Assembly (NCBI RefSeq): GCF_001597745.1
Contig: NZ_LUHJ01000072.1
Coordinates: forward strand, 179,041 to 243,040
Direction of reading: 5' to 3'
DNA: 64,000 nt
Source: Anabaena sp. 4-3
GTDB taxonomy: Bacteria > Cyanobacteriota > Cyanobacteriia > Cyanobacteriales > Nostocaceae
Shown: positions 45,930 to 53,701 of the stretch, in pieces
Position numbering within the stretch: the first letter of the stretch is position 1
How the letters are laid out: each line of letters opens with the position of its first letter
Notes under the pieces: generated by a model
Told to the model about the DNA's origin: nothing
The model's input: the letters and a program-made list of their open reading frames with translations, nothing else
Database searches by the model: none
Made by a program: the position numbers and the translations under genes

Positions 45930-46008
45930 CTTGCGTCAGGTGGGCATTGCCAAAAACATAAAACTAAGGCTTTCAGCAAGTTGCAAGCAATGCCCACCCT
46001 ACAAAAAT
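45930..46008. mobile_element. Family C hairpin element, copy 1
   Basis: Arms GGTGGGCATTGC and GCAATGCCCACC, flanked by CATATCTTGCG on one side and CTACAAAAATT on the other. A second copy lies at 50783-50891 with the same flanks. Confidence 0.8.
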
Positions 46009-46126
46009 TATCATCAAGGAACAGATGCAAGATGTATGTCAAGAAACGGTATGAGTGTCTGTAATTCATCTCACGGTTAACCATAATATGAATTGCAGGA
46101 CAACAAAACCTACTACCCACTCCGCC

Positions 46127-47863
46127 ATGACAAAGGTTTTACATCCACTTGCAGATTTTCTTAACTGTGATGGGATTGATATTAACCAATCTCCTAACTA
46201 TTGGTATGAGGGGCGTTGTCTGCAAAGTGGTGATTTATTCAGACTACCACGCACGCCTTTAGCAGAAGCGATCGCCTATGGTTTAATGCGACAATTAGCC
46301 GAGGATGAGCGTTATTCCCGTGAAGGTAAAATGTATGGTGTGTTGTTGGTGGAACTACCTACAGGCGAAAACCGGGTACTGAAAGCTTTTTCTGGTTTAC
46401 TCAATGGTGAAAGTGTGCTTGAGGGTTGGGTGACACCAATTCCAGGGAGGGAACAAGTAGCTTTAGCAGAAGCCGAAACTTTGGCACAGTTGGCAGCAAT
46501 TAAGCAAGAACTAATTACCCTGAAACAGTTACCAGCTAGACAAGAGTATGAAATACTATCACGGGAGTATGCACAACAGTTGCAACAAATGAGCGATCGC
46601 CATCTGACTGACAAACAGCAACGACAGCAACAACGTCAGTATTTTTACGATACACTCACAGGTGAAGCTTTAACTTTGGCTTTAGAACAACTAGACGAGG
46701 AAAGCCGTCAGCAGGGAATTGAACGCCGGAGACTCAAACGCCAACGAGATGTGAGTTTGGCAACTCTCAAGGAAGCGATCGCCACCGCAGATATACGCAT
46801 TCAAGAACTCAAACAACAGCGTAAAGCTATCTCTCGGCAATTACAAGCACAGATGCACGCCGCTTATTCCCTCATGAATTTTTTCGGGCAATCTTCATCA
46901 TTACAGCAATTAATGCCCAATGGTTTACCCACAGGCACAGGCGACTGTTGCGCCCCAAAGTTACTCCACTACGCCGCCACCCACGGACTTAAACCCCTAG
47001 CAATGGCTGAATTTTGGTGGGGGACATCCCATCAAGATAAAGTTCAAGGAGAATTTTATGGTGCTTGTGTAGAACGTTGTCAACCGTTGATGGGGTTTTT
47101 GCTAGCGGGTTTAAAACCTCACCCCCCTACCCCCTTCCCTTCTGGGGAAGGGGGAGTTTTAAGTGCATTCGCGCACCGTACCGAAGGCGGGGAAAAGGGA
47201 GTTTTAAGCCCCACCCCTAGTAGGGGAGGGGTTTGGGGAGAGGTCAAGATTATTTATGAAGACGAATGGTTGATTGCTGTCAACAAACCTTCTGGGCTGC
47301 TATCTGTTCCTGGGCGTTATCTAGAAACCCAAGACAGTGTTATTAGCCGCTTGCGTCATTTGTTACCAGATGGCGAGAATCTGGCGGCGGTGCATCGCTT
47401 AGATCAAGAAACCTCTGGTATCCTTTTAATGGCGCGTGATGCCCAAACCTATCGCCAACTCAGCCAGCAATTTCAACAGCGACAAGTCCACAAGGTTTAT
47501 GAAGCCATACTTGCAGGTGTTGTCACCACAGAGACAGATGTGATTGAATTACCATTATGGGGAGATCCACAAAATCGACCGTATCAACAAGTTGATTGGC
47601 AACGTGGTAAACCCAGTGTGACGCGCTTTCGGGTGATGGGGAGGGAAGGAGAATATACCCGTGTAGAGTTTGTGCCATTGACCGGACGCACCCATCAGTT
47701 AAGGGTTCATGCTTTGGTAGGATTAGGAGTAGTGATATTAGGCGATCGCCTTTATGGTTGCAATGCTGGGGCGACTCGCTTACACTTGCACGCCAGAGAA
47801 TTACGTTTTCAGCATCCACAGTCACAAGTAAGTATTCATTTGCAGACTCAAACGCCTTTTTAA
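46127..47863 (+). CDS. RluA-family pseudouridine synthase with long N-terminal domain and repeat insert
   Basis: A 578-residue protein from the ATG at 46127; the frame is open back to a GTG at 46055. Residues 1-330 contain a domain ending in LMPNGLPTGTGDCCAPKLLH and a long coiled coil (about 110-255, rich in Gln/Arg/Leu). Residues 374-578 are the RluA catalytic domain with VNKPSGLLSVPG, the catalytic Asp in HRLDQETSGILL and GRTHQLRVH. It modifies uridine in rRNA or tRNA; the substrate is unknown. Between the two lies an insert of about 43 residues (nt 47118-47247) made of translated intergenic repeat. Confidence 0.85.
   Translation: MTKVLHPLADFLNCDGIDINQSPNYWYEGRCLQSGDLFRLPRTPLAEAIAYGLMRQLAEDERYSREGKMYGVLLVELPTGENRVLKAFSGLLNGESVLEGWVTPIPGREQVALAEAETLAQLAAIKQELITLKQLPARQEYEILSREYAQQLQQMSDRHLTDKQQRQQQRQYFYDTLTGEALTLALEQLDEESRQQGIERRRLKRQRDVSLATLKEAIATADIRIQELKQQRKAISRQLQAQMHAAYSLMNFFGQSSSLQQLMPNGLPTGTGDCCAPKLLHYAATHGLKPLAMAEFWWGTSHQDKVQGEFYGACVERCQPLMGFLLAGLKPHPPTPFPSGEGGVLSAFAHRTEGGEKGVLSPTPSRGGVWGEVKIIYEDEWLIAVNKPSGLLSVPGRYLETQDSVISRLRHLLPDGENLAAVHRLDQETSGILLMARDAQTYRQLSQQFQQRQVHKVYEAILAGVVTTETDVIELPLWGDPQNRPYQQVDWQRGKPSVTRFRVMGREGEYTRVEFVPLTGRTHQLRVHALVGLGVVILGDRLYGCNAGATRLHLHARELRFQHPQSQVSIHLQTQTPF
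47118..47247 (+). repeat. Intergenic-type repeat carried in frame inside the rluA-family gene
   Basis: Two C/G-rich inverted repeats in tandem: CCCCCTTCCC...GGGGAAGGGGG and CCCCACCCCTAGTAGGGGAG, each next to GGGAGTTTTAAG. The text resembles the C-rich repeats in spacers such as 25495-25610. It encodes Pro/Gly-rich sequence (HPPTPFPSGEGG, SPTPSRGGVWGE). Confidence 0.85.
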
Positions 47864-47953
47864 TGTGGTAATTTGTGAGAACATCGCTTGATTGGAAGTT
47901 TGACAACTTCGTGTCAGCGAGCAATTTCTCTATGAGGTTGCACAGAAAAACAA

Positions 47954-47983
47954 TGTAGAGACTAAGCACGGCTAGTCTCTACA
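47954..47983. repeat. Family D palindrome, copy 3
   Basis: Arms TGTAGAGACTA and TAGTCTCTACA; nearly the reverse complement of copy 1 at 25524-25553. Confidence 0.83.
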
Positions 47984-47995
47984 GCGCAGAATAAA

Positions 47996-48057
47996 GTAGG
48001 GGCGGGTTTATTGAGATCATCGTTAATCAGCCAAGGTATTTGTGAACCCACCCCTAC
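47996..48057. mobile_element. Family E hairpin element, copy 2
   Basis: Arms GTAGGGGCGGGTT and AACCCACCCCTAC. Its reverse complement aligns along its length with the nested copy at 3248-3314 (shared CACAAATACCTT). It is followed at once by CATCAAGAAACGGTATTAT, a 19-base string also found at 50766-50784. Confidence 0.82.
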
Positions 48058-48136
48058 ATCAAGAAACGGTATTATATCCCTGATTTCTCATCGCTAGGGT
48101 TAAATAATAAATATAGTGAGTTTTGTCAGCAAAGAT

Positions 48137-49555
48137 ATGGTAACTGATATTTACGATGTTGTGATAGTTGGGGCTGGGCCTATTGGTTTAGCAACTGCCA
48201 TTGGTTTACGCCAGCGTGGAATTGCAAATATTTTGGTAATAGATCAAACTCGTGCCTTTCGTCAGGTTGGGCAAGTTTTGGATTTGCTGCCCAATGGCTT
48301 AAAATCTCTGAGATATTTAGATTCTCATGCTTACGAAGCCGTTAAAAACGCCGCCTTTGGTTTATTCAATTCTCAACCCTCCACTCCAGCACAAAACACT
48401 CCCAAACCTTCACCTAAATGGGTTTACAAAAATTTTCAGGGGGAGACAATTCGGGAAATTTCCCTGAGTTTTGATGATTGGTTTCAAGAATATGGCGAAG
48501 GGCGAGTTTCTATTGCTTGGTACAATTTGCAGACAGCTTTAAGACAACAACTACCTCCAGATATTGTCAAAATTAATCATCGGTGTATCAATGTTGTCGA
48601 TGAGCCAGATAATAATTGTGTAAGGATAGATTGTGTTTCTGACACTACAGTAGAAGCAAATCCCTATGCCCATTGGGAAAACAGCAAACCCGAAAATCTA
48701 GATAAAACTTCCGAAGAATCATTTACTAATAAATCATTCCGGGCTAGGCTAGTTGTAGCCGCAGACGGCATTAATTCTACAATTCGCCGGGTGCTTTATC
48801 AAAATAGCCCATACACAGATTTTGCTAAACCTGAATATTCTGGATATGCTGCTATATCTTGTCGGGAGATAGCAAATATTCCCGCAGAAGTGGAAGCAGA
48901 AATTGAAACAAAATTCTTGCAGAAATCACCAGTTACTACCATCTGTCAGTATGAGTCATCTAGAAATGAATCTGGTGAGATGCAATCTACAAGAATGATG
49001 TTATTCCGCAGTCGCGCCACGGGACAATTTGGCTATCTCATTCACTCAGCTTTACCTTTGGCAGTTTTAGAAAATCAATCTGGTAATTCTTTGAAAGAAC
49101 TTGCATTACAAGTCTTTGAAAATGCAGGATTTCCTGATGTTCTCAAACAATTAGTTTGTTTATCACCCCCAGAAAATATAGAACACCGTCCTTATTATAT
49201 TCATCGTGCCATGATTGCCGATGCTGAAAGTACACCAATTCAACCAACTTGGAGTTTTGACAGAGTTGTTTTAGTCGGAGATGCGGCGCATGGAATGCCG
49301 CCATTTATGGCTCAAGGTGCTAATCAAGGTTTAGAAGATGCCTTAGCTGTGGTGACATTAATTGCTAAAATTGCAAAGGAGAATAATTGGCACAATAAAC
49401 AAGTAATAACGGCAGCTTTTCAAAAATATGAACAGTTGCGTCGTCCCTTAATGGCGTATGTCCAAAAGGCAACATTAAACCCACCTTACACCTCATCTGA
49501 AGACTGGCAGGAGTATAGTCAACACCTCTACGGACGCAATTTTGAGCAAGCGTAG
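48137..49555 (+). CDS. FAD-dependent monooxygenase (PHBH fold)
   Basis: A 472-residue flavoprotein from the ATG at 48137; a GTG at 48116 would add seven residues. The Rossmann motif YDVVIVGAGPIGLATAIGLR is at the N-terminus, the middle motif RARLVVAADGINSTIRRVL near residue 210, and the second FAD site VVLVGDAAHGMPPFMAQGAN near 385. These three define the p-hydroxybenzoate-hydroxylase class, which includes salicylate, 3-hydroxybenzoate and zeaxanthin oxygenases. The substrate is not evident. No catabolic genes are nearby. Confidence 0.85.
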   Translation: MVTDIYDVVIVGAGPIGLATAIGLRQRGIANILVIDQTRAFRQVGQVLDLLPNGLKSLRYLDSHAYEAVKNAAFGLFNSQPSTPAQNTPKPSPKWVYKNFQGETIREISLSFDDWFQEYGEGRVSIAWYNLQTALRQQLPPDIVKINHRCINVVDEPDNNCVRIDCVSDTTVEANPYAHWENSKPENLDKTSEESFTNKSFRARLVVAADGINSTIRRVLYQNSPYTDFAKPEYSGYAAISCREIANIPAEVEAEIETKFLQKSPVTTICQYESSRNESGEMQSTRMMLFRSRATGQFGYLIHSALPLAVLENQSGNSLKELALQVFENAGFPDVLKQLVCLSPPENIEHRPYYIHRAMIADAESTPIQPTWSFDRVVLVGDAAHGMPPFMAQGANQGLEDALAVVTLIAKIAKENNWHNKQVITAAFQKYEQLRRPLMAYVQKATLNPPYTSSEDWQEYSQHLYGRNFEQA

Positions 49556-49579
49556 CACGCCTTTAAATTCACGCTTCCA

Positions 49580-49729
49580 GGGAGCATCCCAATTTTGAAA
49601 AAATAACCACAGCAACACCAAAAACTCTCTAAAAATCTCTTACCTTCGTGTACTTAGTACCTTCGTGGTTTGTTCATTTCAAGTCTTGAACTCAAGCAAA
49701 AAATAAACTTACACATTTGGGATGCTCCC
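49580..49729. mobile_element. Miniature inverted-repeat element overlapping the peptidase 3' end
   Basis: 150 bases bounded by perfect 13-base inverted repeats GGGAGCATCCCAA and TTGGGATGCTCCC, AT-rich inside, no coding capacity. The right arm encodes the last residues of the M90 peptidase (GSIPNV) and the stop codon follows directly inside the element. Only one copy in this window. Confidence 0.72.
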
Positions 49730-50557
49730 CGCTTCCACCCACTGTATAGGGTCTAATTGATAGTATCTTTTCAGTAACTCATACAGTGCGGAATGCTCCT
49801 GTAATAATTGCTGTGGCTTCTCAAAAAATGTCTCAGTCGCCACAGCAAAAAATTCGGCGGCATTAGTTGCACCATAACTATCAATTACTGTTCTCATATT
49901 TTGCTGAACATGATAACAAAGTTGATAAAATTCTGTTGTCATTACCCTAGACCAAATCTGATAATCTGAGTTATGAGGCAATATTGGTACACCATCAGCT
50001 TTACCATCTTCTTGATCTAACTGATGAGCAAATTCATGCAGTACAACATTACGTCCATCTCTCCAGTTTTGAGTATCTTCTTGCACCTGTTTCCAAGATA
50101 AAATTACTTGGTCTTTAGTCCATGATTCTCCTAATCTAGCATCGCGTCTTTCTGTAATTATATAATCACTCACAGCAACGGTTTGATTGACAAAATATGT
50201 ACTAGGATAGACCAAAATTGAACGCAGTTTAGGAAAGTATTCCCCGCGCTCATTCAATAGTAACAAACAGGCAACAGAGGCAATAGTTAATTTCATTTCT
50301 GCCGTTACCTGTAATCCTCTACAACCAATAAATTGCTTTTCTGCTAAAAATATTTGAATATGTCCCCGCAGTCGTTGACGTTCCGCAGGAGAGAGTTGTA
50401 GATAAATAGGCAAGTTATTTTCAAGAATCGCATTCCACAAAGCAGGAAAAGAACGTTTTTTAATTCTGTTTCTCCTTTGCTTTGTGAGAATAGGACTAAT
50501 GAAAATTACAGTAATAATTATCCCCAAAATTAGAAAAATAATAACTGCTTGAAGCAT
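49709..50557 (-). CDS. Zinc metallopeptidase of the M90/MtfA family
   Basis: A 282-residue protein with an N-terminal membrane span (MLQAVIIFLILGIIITVIFI) and a basic stop-transfer, then the MtfA-type domain: RLRGHIQIFLAEKQFIGC, then NVVLHEFAHQLDQEDGKADG with the HExxH zinc site, and later AAEFFAVATETFFEKP with a further Glu ligand. MtfA in enterobacteria binds the repressor Mlc and has peptidase activity; a membrane-anchored form suggests a different partner here. The C-terminal five or six residues are encoded by a miniature element. Confidence 0.87.
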   Translation of the reverse strand: MLQAVIIFLILGIIITVIFISPILTKQRRNRIKKRSFPALWNAILENNLPIYLQLSPAERQRLRGHIQIFLAEKQFIGCRGLQVTAEMKLTIASVACLLLLNERGEYFPKLRSILVYPSTYFVNQTVAVSDYIITERRDARLGESWTKDQVILSWKQVQEDTQNWRDGRNVVLHEFAHQLDQEDGKADGVPILPHNSDYQIWSRVMTTEFYQLCYHVQQNMRTVIDSYGATNAAEFFAVATETFFEKPQQLLQEHSALYELLKRYYQLDPIQWVEAGSIPNV

Positions 50558-50587
50558 AGATACTTATTAGCTTTTATTTGTAAAAAT

Positions 50588-50665
50588 GAACAGGGGATAT
50601 GGAACAGGAAAAGAGAAAAAATCAGCATCGAAATCTTATCATAAGTAATTAACCGTACATGATAT
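50588..50665. mobile_element. Family B miniature element, copy 3 (truncated)
   Basis: Matches the right half of copies 1 and 2 (ATCAGCATCGAAA, CATAAGTAATTAACCG) and ends CGTACATGATAT. The left terminal repeat is missing. Confidence 0.8.
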
Positions 50666-50706
50666 CTTTTATATCAATTCTCTATGAAGTTGCGTCATCT
50701 TAATGA

Positions 50707-50736
50707 TGTAGAGACGTTGCATGCAACGTCTCTACA
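50707..50736. repeat. Family D palindrome, copy 4
   Basis: A perfect 30-base palindrome with half-site TGTAGAGACGTTGCA. The same half-site occurs at 61089-61120. Confidence 0.88.
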
Positions 50737-50782
50737 GTGCATCTATGACTAAGCCACGCAAGCTACATCAAGAAACGGTATT

Positions 50783-50891
50783 ATGTCATATCTTGCGCCA
50801 TTCTCAATATGCTTAAGGGTGGCATTGCCAACAACGTTAAACTGAGGGTTTAAGGAAATTGCAAGCAATGCCCACCCTACAAAAATTGTTA
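50783..50891. mobile_element. Family C hairpin element, copy 2
   Basis: Shares GGCATTGCCAA, GCAAGCAATGCCCACCCTAC and the flank CATATCTTGCG with copy 1 at 45930-46008. It ends nine bases before the stop of the polyferredoxin fusion gene. Confidence 0.8.
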
Positions 50892-50899
50892 TCTAGCAC

Positions 50900-53425
50900 C
50901 TAGACAATAATTGCCCACATACTCAACCCTAAACCAATTGCGGCTAGGTGTTGCCAAAGCAAAGCTCTAAAAGGTTGACGCGCAATTTTTTGTGTTAAAA
51001 TTATCGTCAACAATACTGCAAAAATTAGAGTTGTACCTTGCAAAAAAGCAATCACGGCTGGATGAGCTACTAATATAGGTAATTGCTCACTATTTAAACC
51101 AAAAGTGGCAAAAGTTACAGGGATAATTTTCCCACCTTCGCCTAAACCTAAACGTAAGTAATGAGCTAAGTTACCTCCTAACACTAATGGTAAGTAACCA
51201 TAGGCGAGTTCGATAAATCCTCTAGGTTTGCGGCGGAAGCTTAAGAATTTGATGCAATAATAGCCAACAAATACAAACACAGTCGGAACGATTAAAGCTA
51301 ACAGTGATATTCCTAAATGTAGCCAAAATTGTGTTAAATCTAACTGTAAACCTAGCCAAGTTTGCAACTCTGCTAAACGATGCAAATATACTCCGCCTAA
51401 TAGTAACAATAACAAAGCCACTTCGTAGTTACGGGGTACATGAGTTGTCCACAGTTCAATTCCAGGGGGACGCAAGTTAAACTCGACGGAACGATGGGGA
51501 CAGGCTTTTAGACAAGTCATACATAATACACAATCTCGGTTATCTTCTAATTGTGCGGGATGGGAATACAAGGGACAGCCATCGGTTTCCATTCCTTCGC
51601 CTTTTTCCACTCCGCCTTTATAACATTGATAGGTGGTACAACTTGCTGAACAAATTCCTTGTTGCGCCCTAAGTTCTGTGATGGAAAGTTTAGCAAATAA
51701 GCCATTCATTCCACCGATGGGGCAAAGATAACGACACCAAAACCGCCTTTCAAAAATGGCTGAGAAAATCATCGCCCCGGAGGTAATTAATAATAGTAAA
51801 CAGGCGGAAAGATAGGCGGTGTTTTCTAAATTCCAAAGTTCTTCCCAGAGGAAAATTAAGGTAAATAAACCAAATAAAAACCAACCGCCCCATTTTTCAG
51901 CTTTTTCTCTCGGCCAGCGTTTCAGTTGTCGGGGAAATAGCCACAATGATAGTTTTTGGGTAATTTCGCCGTAAATCATGAAGGGACAGACTGAACACCA
52001 TACGCGCCCTAAAAAGGGAAAGATTAGTAAGATGACAGGCCACCACCAAGCCCAAAATAAGTTTAACGCAAAATTGCGATCGCGTGTTTGTGGCCCTACA
52101 AATAACACACCCACAATCAACGCAAACACCACCACCGTAAAACCATAGTTAATTTTATCCGGCCACCAATCACTCCGCAAAAATCGCCGCAACCCTGGAT
52201 AAAGGTTCAACAAATTCACACGAAATTGTTTTTTCTTCGTTTCCGCCGCCCAGAAGATTTCTTCTGTTAATTCCCTACCTTTCCCTGCTTGTACAATTGC
52301 CCTTTCTACAAGGTTTTTCAATTCCTTGAGATTCCCAGGAAAATCATAGGACTGGAGACGGCGCAAGGCTTCCGGGGTGATATGGGGTTTCGGAAGTCCA
52401 CGCGATCGCACATACAAACTGGTGTAATATTCTACCTGGGCTTGAATATCCGCCTTCCGTAACCGTAGCGGTGGCACTTTAATTATATGACCTACACAGC
52501 GTTCAATCTGGGACTGGGCTTTTTCAGAAACTAACATAATTCTGGCTTGAGTGGTGCGGGGTGCAGCCGTGGCTTCTCCCGGACGAGTCACGGGGGTATA
52601 TGTCCCTGTTTGCAATAACTGCGCCACATCTGGTAATAATTCTGCTGGTAACTCCTGAATATTGTTTAAAACTAAACTTCCTTCGCCTAGCCATTCTAAC
52701 AGTCCCGGTTTCCCCCCAGCACGACCGAATAAATCTGCGCCGCTAGTTTGCAACATCCCACAATTGACTTTAATTATCGGTTCACGGCGTTTGGGGGAAC
52801 TAAAATGAATTAGGGCGGCGATATTATCTTTGTCTAAGCCTGGTTCGCCGAAAATTTCGACAGATTTCCGGTCAGTCGCCGCTTCGCGTATTTGTTCCCG
52901 CAAGCGCAACGCATAGCGACTTGTCCCCACAATTCCCCTTTGGGCTTTGGTAACTAAATATGGTCGCAAAGCTACGGAACGTTCTTGTTCATAGCTTAAC
53001 GCAGATGTCATCTGTGCTAATTCCTGCGCCAGTTGTCGAGACACAGCTTGAGTAATTTCGGGATATTGATTAACTAAGGTGCGAAACTCCGCCACCGGAA
53101 TTACCCAGACATGGCATTCTGTGACAGCATTAATTGTGTATGGGGTTAATTCATCTAAGAGTAATTCTTTGAGGTGAATGACTGCACCCGGAAGGAAACC
53201 GCAAGGGAAGACAGGGTTGTTTTTATTGGTAATTTCAGTTTCTAGTTGACCATCTAGGAGAATATAAAGTGCTGTTGGGCGAGTTCCTTCTTGAATAAGA
53301 GTGCTTGCTTGAGGTATGACTTGTTCTTGAATCAGGGGAGCGATCGCATTCAACACTTCTGATGAGAGAATACTTAAAGTTGTTCGCTCCTGTAACCAGA
53401 TAACTTTCTCTGGATATATGCTCAT
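50900..53425 (-). CDS. cNMP-binding-fold / degenerate AAA+ / membrane polyferredoxin fusion protein
   Basis: An 841-residue protein from the ATG at 53425 (GGGGAA upstream; the longer reading starts at 53470). Residues 15-145 have a CRP-like cyclic-nucleotide-binding fold, but without the Arg of the phosphate cassette. Residues 170-395 follow the sigma-54 activator AAA+ outline (IFGEPGLDKDN, VKVNCGMLQTSGADLFGRAG, GSLVLNNIQELPAELLPDVA, YDFPGNLKELKNLVERAI), yet Walker A lacks GK(S/T) and the GAFTGA loop is absent. From 430 on there are several membrane spans with NapH/CcoG-like cysteines: CSVCP near 480, CRYLCPIGG near 567, CSASCTTYQC and CVLCMTCLKACPH near 630. I infer a membrane electron-transfer protein with a regulatory cytoplasmic head. 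Confidence 0.85.
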   Translation of the reverse strand: MSIYPEKVIWLQERTTLSILSSEVLNAIAPLIQEQVIPQASTLIQEGTRPTALYILLDGQLETEITNKNNPVFPCGFLPGAVIHLKELLLDELTPYTINAVTECHVWVIPVAEFRTLVNQYPEITQAVSRQLAQELAQMTSALSYEQERSVALRPYLVTKAQRGIVGTSRYALRLREQIREAATDRKSVEIFGEPGLDKDNIAALIHFSSPKRREPIIKVNCGMLQTSGADLFGRAGGKPGLLEWLGEGSLVLNNIQELPAELLPDVAQLLQTGTYTPVTRPGEATAAPRTTQARIMLVSEKAQSQIERCVGHIIKVPPLRLRKADIQAQVEYYTSLYVRSRGLPKPHITPEALRRLQSYDFPGNLKELKNLVERAIVQAGKGRELTEEIFWAAETKKKQFRVNLLNLYPGLRRFLRSDWWPDKINYGFTVVVFALIVGVLFVGPQTRDRNFALNLFWAWWWPVILLIFPFLGRVWCSVCPFMIYGEITQKLSLWLFPRQLKRWPREKAEKWGGWFLFGLFTLIFLWEELWNLENTAYLSACLLLLITSGAMIFSAIFERRFWCRYLCPIGGMNGLFAKLSITELRAQQGICSASCTTYQCYKGGVEKGEGMETDGCPLYSHPAQLEDNRDCVLCMTCLKACPHRSVEFNLRPPGIELWTTHVPRNYEVALLLLLLGGVYLHRLAELQTWLGLQLDLTQFWLHLGISLLALIVPTVFVFVGYYCIKFLSFRRKPRGFIELAYGYLPLVLGGNLAHYLRLGLGEGGKIIPVTFATFGLNSEQLPILVAHPAVIAFLQGTTLIFAVLLTIILTQKIARQPFRALLWQHLAAIGLGLSMWAIIV

Positions 53426-53483
53426 GAGTTCCCCGTGTTGTCTGCTTGCTATAACAGGAATTATCCCCAAAAATAGCGATGTG

Positions 53484-53576
53484 ATGAGTGTATCTGATTT
53501 GCCGAATCTTTGGGTTCCCTTGGTGCTGTTAGGTTTAATTATACTGGCGGCGGTGTTTTTTAGTCGTAGCCGTTAG
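53484..53576 (+). CDS. Possible 30-residue membrane micro-protein
   Basis: An ORF starting MSVSDLPNLWVPLVLLGLII and ending FFSRSR, with one strongly hydrophobic span and a basic end, as in the small subunits of photosynthetic complexes. It is divergent from the polyferredoxin gene, 58 bases from its start. No Shine-Dalgarno is visible and I do not recognise the sequence, so it may be chance. Confidence 0.35.
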   Translation: MSVSDLPNLWVPLVLLGLIILAAVFFSRSR

Positions 53577-53701
53577 TTTCAGAGATATAGGGCAACAGTG
53601 AACCGGAAAGCTTGTTTTAAATTTCGATTAATTGACGAGCGTGTTAGTAACAGTTAGATTAGTGCTGATTTTTACTTCCGCATTTACCTGAGAACTCAAA
53701 G

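Noticed and set aside
47523-47969. 148-codon minus-strand ORF opposite the rluA-family gene
   Set aside because: Two thirds lie antisense to the strongly conserved catalytic domain; no start signal. A shadow frame.
50900-53425. Annotation as a sigma-54-dependent transcriptional activator
   Set aside because: Walker A is degenerate, the GAFTGA loop is absent, there is no C-terminal Fis helix-turn-helix, the protein continues into membrane spans, and cyanobacteria have no RpoN.
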